DNA of 64,000 bases from Rhopalosiphum padi (Eukaryota > Arthropoda > Insecta > Hemiptera > Aphididae), in the NCBI RefSeq assembly GCF_020882245.1, contig NC_083597.1:92420152-92484151 (forward strand), written 5' to 3'. The notes under the pieces are model-generated. The model was not told where the DNA came from and did not search any database. It worked only from the letters and a program-made list of their open reading frames with translations. Below are positions 56,714 to 64,000 of the stretch, one piece after another; the stretch's first letter is position 1, and every line of letters starts with the position of its first letter. Position numbers and translations under genes: made by a program.

Positions 56714-56721
56714 TATATATA
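56714..56721 (+). promoter_or_regulatory. TATA box of gene B
   Basis: TATATATA lies about 30 bases upstream of an initiator-like TTCATT at 56744-56749, predicting transcription starting near 56746 and a 5' leader of about 50 nt. Spacing and leader length are close to those of gene A. The surroundings are AT-rich and contain other TATA-like words near 56604-56636, so the choice rests on the distance to the ATG. Confidence 0.45.
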
Positions 56722-56796
56722 TTGGGAGAATTCGAATATGTTATTCATTTAAAATCAACATAAATATCTAATTCATTTGTGGAAACTCAGCCAACA

Positions 56797-57938
56797 ATGG
56801 CTTTCAAGAAAATTTCAATGTTCGCCAGTTTAGTGGTATGTATTTTTTGTAGTTTATAAATTAAAACAATAAACCATTTTTAATATAAATATATATATAT
56901 AAGAAAAAAATTTATAACAACTTATAGAACAATATAATAAGTATTATAGCAAAATAAAAAGGAGGAAAGTAGATAACCGCTTTGCTGAACTATGTGAATG
57001 ACCTCAGCTAGAAGTAATTATTTTTAATATAATATGTGTTAAATTTGAATTTGATGATAAATCATTGCATTCAAAAACGATTCTAAGCAAATATGGTCTA
57101 TCTGCCTATATTTTACATATCTATTTAAAAAAATAATTTTATTATTAGTTATGTGGTCTGTTGAACTATTTTTTTTATCGAAAACATTGCATTTGAAAAT
57201 TTCATTGTTTGAATAAAACATAATATTTGTTAAAAGTTTCAAGTACCTATAAGTACAATTTTTAAATTATAATAAAATAACTAAAATCCTTACTATTTAT
57301 TTAAATATCTAATTTTAATATTGATTGACATAAACACAATATTGTGACTAAACTTTCTGATGAGGTTTATTTTTCAACTTGAAACAATATTATTATCAGA
57401 CATTTACTTTAAATGTTAGTAATGATTCACTTAGCAATATTTATTAAGTAGGTGTTCAATTTCATTGTATTATAAAAATATCAAATATTTGAAAAAAAAA
57501 ATACATTTATAATTTTAGGTGTTGACCATCATAAGCTACAATGTACAAAACATTAATGCACAAACAATGGAACCATTAATAGACCAAGATTTTAGTCAAG
57601 TCAAAGCCGCTTTGTTTGAAATGCAAGAGGCTGAATATAATTTGATGAACGATTCACAGAAATTAAACGACATGCAAAAAGAATATTTCGCAGGAAAAGT
57701 TGACTATTCTGCTGTAGAGCGGGCAAGAAATGAACTAATCAAGTCTAAAAGCAAATGGCTCATAAAAGTATTACGATATCTACATGCAACAAATGAATTT
57801 GAGCCTACAGTCAATTATCAAAACTCATATCCTCAAAATATTTACCGTACCATGGATGACTTAGATAATTATAAAAATTATAATGAAATGCCAGTCAATC
57901 TCGGCAACGCTCCTCAACCACCAGCAATATTAGTATAA
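56797..57938 (+). CDS. Small secreted protein, candidate aphid salivary effector (gene B)
   Basis: Two exons: 56797-56835 and 57519-57938, with a 683-base phase-0 intron (GTG|GTATGT donor; AATTTTAG acceptor). The product is 152 aa. It begins MAFKKISMFASLV at the exon end. The hydrophobic core runs to about residue 20, and cleavage is likely after Ala27 (Ile-Asn-Ala before Gln28), leaving about 125 residues. The mature part has no cysteine and no membrane segment. Residues about 35-105 are strongly helical with mixed charge and possible coiled-coil character. The tail, from about residue 110, is rich in Asn, Tyr and Pro and carries MPVNL at 137-141. The intron falls right after codon 13, as it falls after codon 12 in gene A, and the C-terminal motif is shared, so an ancient common origin or a shared family is likely. 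Secretion by salivary gland is inferred. The function and the Mp1/Mp58-type assignment are unverified. Confidence 0.85.
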
Positions 57939-58023
57939 CACTTATTTTAATTCTTTGTTTTTTTTTTGTCTTTGATGTATGTGTTTGTTTTTCTATTAAT
58001 CAAATGTAACCGATTTCGAATTA

Positions 58024-58029
58024 AATAAA
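58024..58029 (+). terminator. Poly(A) signal of gene B
   Basis: AATAAA 86 bases after the stop codon; cleavage would fall near 58040-58055. A T-rich, TGTGTTTG-containing stretch lies before rather than after the signal, so the exact cleavage site is less clear than for gene A. Confidence 0.6.
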
Positions 58030-58059
58030 ACAAATGAATCATCAATAATTATTCATTAA

Positions 58060-58720
58060 TATTTTGTCAAAATTAATATTATTAAACTCCTTTAAAATTC
58101 CTTCAAAAAAAAAAAAAAAAATAAGAATTTTTCGAGTATTATATCATTCTTTTAGAGAATATTATTAATATATTATAAATATCTACATAGGCAGCTGGCT
58201 AATTCATTAATATATAATATTTTAGTGAGATTTTTGTATATTAAACAAAAATTGCTATTTATTGATATGGTATTTTGATTTAGTGCGCCATGCATTAAAT
58301 AGAATATGCTACTTACATAAATTATTAATGAGGTGTAAAATAAAATTCAAAAAAAAAATTTTTTTTTATATTCAACTATACACTCTACTATAGTACTATA
58401 TTTCTAATGGATAACCATGATACACAAAAAACGTATAAATAATATACTCGTGTCATCTTAATATCTAATAAAATGATGAATCATTTAATAAATTAAAACA
58501 GTCTAAACATTTAAATCAATTGTCAAACACCGACGAATATTTAAAAACCGAAAAGCAATGGTTGAAATTAAATCATAAAACACCTAACAAGCGTATATAT
58601 ATATATATATAATGTCTACTGCGTATATTTTATGTGGACATTATAATGTGAATAAACATAATATACTATACTTTACATTATATCTATAATACAGTAATAT
58701 AATATTTTATTATTATGTAA
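58060..58720. other. AT-rich DNA downstream of gene B
   Basis: AT-rich with a 15-base A run near 58107 and a TA microsatellite at 58594-58612. No gene was recognised. Confidence 0.5.
58594..58612. repeat. (TA)n microsatellite
   Basis: Alternating TA run of about nine units. Confidence 0.9.
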
Positions 58721-58729
58721 CATTTATCT

Positions 58730-59340
58730 ACAGATAAGTTTACACAAAACAATCTTTTCTTGTATTTTTCATCGTCATTTCGGGCACCTGCAACACTGTT
58801 TCCGGTTTTTTTTTCTTTTTTTTAGGGCAATAAAAACCACACATGCCGGACATGACATAATAATAATACAATAATATATTTCGCACAATACACATGTGAG
58901 TTTTCATACACAATTCATTCTAATACGGTGCCAGCATTATTTTGTCGGCAGTCAATTGACTTCTATTGACTGGGTTTCTCTCGCCCAGTGTATATCCGGC
59001 TAAGATGTTTGCGTTTGTGATCTAACTTTCTGCTTGTCGCCGCCGTATTTACATTTAATTAGGTATACACGAAACCCGGGAGCACCGCGTATCGTATATT
59101 ATATTATATACTGCGTGTGTGCGTGTACGCGTAACCGAGGTCGTAGCCGTTTATAACCACATATTATATTGGACGCACGCTGAAGGGTATTTCTGCGTAG
59201 TCGGACGACAATATTATAACCATATTACAATGACTCGAAAAAAATTCGATATTTTTTTTTTGTTTTTATTTTCATCTTGTCCACACAATATCGTGATACG
59301 ATGTATACGCACTGTGAATACAAATGCCGTTTGGTGTTAA
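58730..59340. promoter_or_regulatory. CpG-richer block, possible regulatory region
   Basis: The CG density rises over 58770-59220, including GTGTGTGCGTGTACGCG near 59115. The 73-aa open frame 59119-59340 has no domain. The block resembles the other CpG-rich islands and could be a promoter of an unseen transcript. Confidence 0.3.
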
Positions 59341-59759
59341 GTATTAGAATATTTAAAACACAACTAATAAATAAATAAAAAACAAAAACACCAAATCAGG
59401 AAAATTTAAAAAAAACCGAATCGTTGAATATTTTCATAGAACATTCCACCATTTAAAGCAAAAAAGCTGTGTATTTCGCTATGGTTATAATCACTGTATG
59501 GGGAAAATAATTTTAAAAAACTAATTGGACACTATGAATTCAAACTACATTTTATTCAATGAATGACTGACGGCAACCATTGCCATATTAGGAACCGTTT
59601 TATGGTAAAAAAAAAAACTTATAATATCGATTACATATGACATATTTTTTTTAAATTGTGCAGACAACTGAAAATACTTACTAAATAAAACGGTTCGCTT
59701 GTATTTTTAAATTTTATCGGTAACATGTAAATTACTATTATCATAATAATTATTTTATA

Positions 59760-59915
59760 AAATTGACCCATAATAATAAGTCAACTTATTATAAATTCAA
59801 ACATTTAATTTTTATTATATAATATGATAAAAACTACAAACATTTTGATAATCTAAACAAGAAAATATATGAAAAATATAAACCAATAACCGTCAAGTGC
59901 AAATGACATTTGGTA
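59760..59915 (+). repeat. Direct duplication, copy 1 (partner at 60070-60235)
   Basis: Shares with 60070-60235, in order, CATAATAAGTC-like, ATTCAAACATTTAA, AAACT.CAAAC, GAT.ATCT.AAC, AAAATATAAACCAATAA and CATCAAGTG-type words. The offset is about 300-315 bases in the same orientation. No coding is visible. Confidence 0.75.
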
Positions 59916-60069
59916 TTAATGACTAAATTATAAAAAAATAAAATTGTCTATATTATGACTGAAATGACTCAATAAAATGAATCACTTGAATGTTTAACAA
60001 ATAATGTTTAACTTCTTATCAGTAAAATTCATTAATTATTATTTTTATTATTTTTTCTTTTGTTTTTTA

Positions 60070-60235
60070 TGACACCGATTCACATAATAAGTCGTATTAT
60101 ATTCAAACATTTAAAATTGTTCAGTAAAAACTTTTTTTGTATAGTTAGTTAAAAACTTCAAACTTCCTGATTATCTGAACGAAAAAACGTTTGTAAAATA
60201 TAAACCAATAATCATCAAGTGTAAATAGTAATTAC
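60070..60235 (+). repeat. Direct duplication, copy 2 (partner at 59760-59915)
   Basis: Partner of 59760-59915, with the same ordered words, ending AATCATCAAGTGTAAAT where copy 1 has AACCGTCAAGTGCAAAT. Small indels near 60120-60150 separate the copies. Confidence 0.75.
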
Positions 60236-61500
60236 AATATTATGAAAAAACTTTATTTTTTATTTTTATGAAATTCTTTACACAATAATTAAAATTTTTA
60301 TTCTTGTTCATAATATTTTAATTCCAATAGGATTATATAATATACGCCATACGTTGCATGTAATTAACAATTTACTATTAAGCACGTGAAGTACTAATAA
60401 TACTTAATATTTAATATTCAAAACCGATTATAGTTAATGCATATTAATAGATAACGAAACATTCTATACATTGGTAACATTACTTATAGTTGCTACTACA
60501 CATTATTATCGCAATTGAAACCTATAATTGGATAACTCATCTTTAAACGATATTTGGTATGTTATCACTATTTGTAGCAATTTTAAAATATTGTAGCTAC
60601 CTAAGAACAAATATTGAATTAGCATTATAAATACGTTCATTATTTGTTGGAAAAACAAACGCATGAAAAGGTACAGCTTAATATACAAAACGTAGTTTTA
60701 ATTAATGGTAAACAATGTTATGGAAATAGTAAAGGATAAAAATGAGTATAATAATACTGCAATAACAGTAAAAAAATATATAAAGTTTATACTAGGATTA
60801 CGGTTGCATATTATAAACATTAAACTAGGTATTTTATTTTGAATCCGATTTCACGTAGAAATGATTGAATGCATTTTTAGTGTCCACGTGATACATTTTA
60901 GAAACTGTCATAGGTGGAGTCGACGGCGGAGACGACAAAAGTTGTCAGAATATATATTCATCCCTTATATATGTTAATATTCTTCAATTTCCGGACTTGT
61001 GATACAAACTGAGTAAATAATGTGTCTAGAATATAAATATGTGTTGCTTTTGACGTATATTCATATTTCTGAACATTTCTTTATCGCAAGTTTTATCATC
61101 ATTTTTTTCTTATAATTGTCGTCGTTATATTTTTAAATATCATCTTCTTAAAGGACATAATATAAATACAATAGGTACGATTATAATAAATGTATTATAA
61201 CAAAATATATATTTTTACTAACTAAAATTAAATATTATTTACAAAAAACAAGGTAATTTATAATGAATACTTTGAACAAAAACCTATTCAAAACGATTTT
61301 TAATTATATGTTCAACTTAATCAAACAAGTGATTTGATCAAATAAAGAAAACTTGTATTGGTATTTATTATTAATTTAATAACTCCCATGTCACGTACTG
61401 GTGTTTGCAAATATAGTGTGTGTGTGTGTAAGAGAGAGGAGAGTGTGGCATAAAGAAAAAGTGAAGTATCATTGATATTATATATTTTTATTAATAAGTA
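60236..61500. other. AT-rich DNA, no gene seen
   Basis: AT-rich with a short GTGTGT and GAGAGA tract at about 61417-61445. The minus-strand frame 60506-60688 is chance-like. Confidence 0.5.
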
Positions 61501-63960
61501 AGTTCATGCGCAGTAATTAATCATAACGAATATATTATTATTACGTATGTGATATTAATTACCAATATGACTTATACGGTTCAATCGGGTCATTATTTTT
61601 ATAACACAACATTGTACCATACTGTAGATACAATATATTATTATATTATGTCTTTGATTTCGGTGTGGTATTTAAACCGCAGAGACGCATTAGCACAATA
61701 TTTCGCTCGTACATTATACATAGTCCCTTCAAATTTATCTTTCGGCAGTGTATTATAATATAGTGCGGACAAATACTAAAGTATATATATATATAGCTAC
61801 GCATAATGTTATATTAATATTCGCGCGTACAACTTTCAGCATAATATTATTAAAGTACCGAGTGGGATAATACAGAGGAGTGTTTAGTCTGGTTTTCGCC
61901 GATTAATAAAGAATGCGTTGCGACCGTATTCAGCTATGCAATAATGGGTTTTTTAGTTTTTATTGTGTTCGACGTTCGGGCGTACAGTCGCTTTATAATT
62001 ATGTTTACGATCGCTTGTTCTTCACACGCTTATTCGGAGACAAATCATTATTGTTTAAAGCCCGGACGGACCTCTGTGAACCCCGTGTAATTGTTATCAG
62101 TATTGCGTCGGATCGATTTTATCGTCACGTGTTAATACGAAATAATATGAGCCACAGTCTCGCCCGGACACCACGATATACACAAGCGGTCGTAACAATA
62201 TTATCATAAACATTTAACACGACGACGCGGATAATATGATCCGATTATATTACTATATAATAATATCGTGTTTGACGGTTTTTGTGGTATACATTTGTCC
62301 GTTTTTATTATTCAGTGTTCGTCGTCATGATTTACATTTGAATATCGCATTTTACCGTAACGTTATTGTGTATTGGCTATTATATATTATTATTGCGGAA
62401 TGAAACGATAGCACTGCGCACGTCGTAATGGCAAATTGACGACTACCGGTGTAAGATGTATTTTATATGTAGACAAAAAAAATTTAAAACGCCCTGGGGA
62501 CTCAATTATACGCGTTGGTGCGTTTTATCATTTATATTTTTCCCATGGCGCCTGATAACTGATTAAGTTCAAACGCCAGTTCGCGGATACCGGTCATATG
62601 TGTACTTATTATTCGTGTATAAATATTTTAGTTAGATTTGATTGTTTACTGACTCGCTACAATGTACGTAACGTTCGCAGAAATGATGCGTAGGTATTTT
62701 TTTTTCATTTTTTGATGGATATTTTAATTTAAAATAAACAGTTCCTTTTTTATTGATTTCTATGTACAGTAACGTTAACTTAATACGCCCAAACGGCGAT
62801 TGCATTAAATTAAGGTTCCGGTGATGCTAAAATGAAAAAAAGCGTTGCATTAAAATGTATACACGTCGGCGTACCATGTAGGTACATTATATGATAAGTA
62901 TATATATATATATATTGTGAAAATAGTTTTTTTTTAATTCATTGTAATTGAACATCAAACAAAAATAAAGCGCACTTTTTAAAACCCGTCCCATTCAATT
63001 ATATTAATTATGCGGTTGACAGCTGTTTACACTAAACCCAGCGTATATGGGTCAGAGAGTTGAAGATAAAAATAATAACAGTAAAAAAAAAAATAATTTT
63101 GGTTGATGTAATTAAAGATCGACCGTTACGATAATTCGGGTATAATTCCCTTATAAACAAGAAATGGCAATGTCCTCCACCACTGCCACAACTACTCAAC
63201 TACCTCCACGCCACAACCGCCATTGCTACTGCTATAATACGCCGACGGACGGATTAAACGAAAAGATTCGAATAGATATACTGTTTTTTTTATTTCTTTT
63301 TACATTATTACTATTATTGTAATTATTAGCGTACATTTTAGACCGGACCAATAACAGCCATAAAACGCATCGTCGGTGGTCGTCCAATTAGCGAACGGCT
63401 CGCGGCCCCGTTTGACTTCGACAAGAATAATTATTCGCAATAATATAATAATAACATTACAACGTGCCGAACACATCGGGCGAGATTTTTACTAGCGGAA
63501 CGCGCGTTAAACCGATGTGACAGTCCCGTGACTCGCACTCCCTCTATGTGCACTACAATAATAATTATAATATTATTATTCTGTGCATTTTATGCGTTGT
63601 GTTGTCGCCGTACATGATCGCGCAGAGTAGGTAACAAGTTTTGCGATTCCGTCGACTGCAAACCTTTCGTAGTGCGCGAGAGTGTCTCCTAAATCACTTT
63701 GCCGTTTCCCGTACGCACACGTGAAAACGACATTTTCCCGGCACATATTTATCGTACGTTTTTATATTTATGTCAGTAAAAAAAAAAACATTTACCTGTC
63801 CCAAAACTTGGTAAAATTTACCACCGTACCACCCACTCCTCGCCCTTGCCCTCCGACGCGCTCGTCTATTTATCTGCGACGAATGTTCAAACTAAATAAT
63901 ACGTACCTATACTAGTTATGACGCCAAAACAAAACGCGCGCACAACAATAACAATAATAT
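61500..63960. promoter_or_regulatory. CpG-rich region at the right edge, possible 5' region of a larger gene
   Basis: CG dinucleotides are frequent from about 61660 to 62600 and again from 63170 to 63930, separated by AT-rich DNA that holds a TA microsatellite at 62899-62915. Open frames at 61549-61758, 61913-62209 and 63682-63915 have no domain and no splice support. A small + frame from 63164 starts MAMSSTTATTTQLPPRH and runs into a Leu/Phe-rich end; it is not convincing. The pattern is like the 13-16 kb island and suggests promoter or 5' UTR DNA of a gene that may continue past the window. Confidence 0.4.
62899..62915. repeat. (TA)n microsatellite
   Basis: Alternating TA run of about eight units. 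Confidence 0.85.
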
Positions 63961-64000
63961 ATATATGTATTATGTAATAATATTCTTCGGTAGTTTTGTT

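Noticed and set aside
61913..62209. 98-aa open frame on + with a real ATG
   Set aside because: No domain, no signal peptide, no splice sites, and the region is CpG-rich, where long chance frames are expected.
1..64000. CRISPR arrays, operons, rRNA or tRNA genes, viral genes
   Set aside because: Looked for and not seen. The sequence is eukaryotic; no regularly spaced repeats, and no convincing tRNA A/B boxes or rRNA segments were recognised by eye.

Overview
The window looks like nuclear DNA of an insect, most likely an aphid. It is very AT-rich and full of TA and AAT microsatellites and homopolymer runs. It has spliceosomal introns, insect-style TATA/initiator promoters, AATAAA poly(A) signals, decayed non-LTR retrotransposon pieces and the frequent TAGGTA/TACCTA words that I associate with aphid genomes. 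Nothing prokaryotic is present: no operons, ribosome-binding sites or CRISPR. I also saw no tRNA or rRNA genes, though a faint tRNA could be missed by eye.

Only two complete protein genes can be supported, both on the + strand in the right third. Gene A (50583-51401) and gene B (56797-57938) each have a tiny first exon coding for most of a signal peptide. A phase-0 intron follows, then a second exon coding for a small, helical, secreted protein (139 and 152 aa). The two mature proteins differ along most of their length. They share the gene plan, intron phase and position, and an MPV[S/N]L motif about 16 residues from the C-terminus. Two small secreted proteins side by side in an aphid suggests a salivary effector pair. 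From general knowledge the closest match in kind is the linked Mp1/Mp58 (Me10-like) pair of plant-feeding aphids. I could not verify this, nor say which gene would be which.

Two decayed LINE reverse-transcriptase fragments lie near gene A, one about 1.8 kb upstream (48185-48700) and one between the two genes (52620-52870).

The left 45 kb is a gene desert of AT-rich sequence broken by compact CpG-rich blocks (about 5.6-6.2, 9.0-9.7, 13.3-15.8, 20.3-22.2, 42.0-42.6, 43.1-44.4, 58.7-59.3 and 61.5-64.0 kb). These blocks look like promoter or 5'-exon regions of larger genes whose other exons I cannot see. The best case is 15048-15100, a possible first coding exon with a polyproline run. A diverged direct duplication (19.62-20.37 and 22.40-23.19 kb) brackets the 20.4-22.2 kb CpG-rich core. 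Smaller local duplications occur at 38.84-38.95 kb and 59.76-60.24 kb. Most long open frames in the CpG-rich blocks look like chance.
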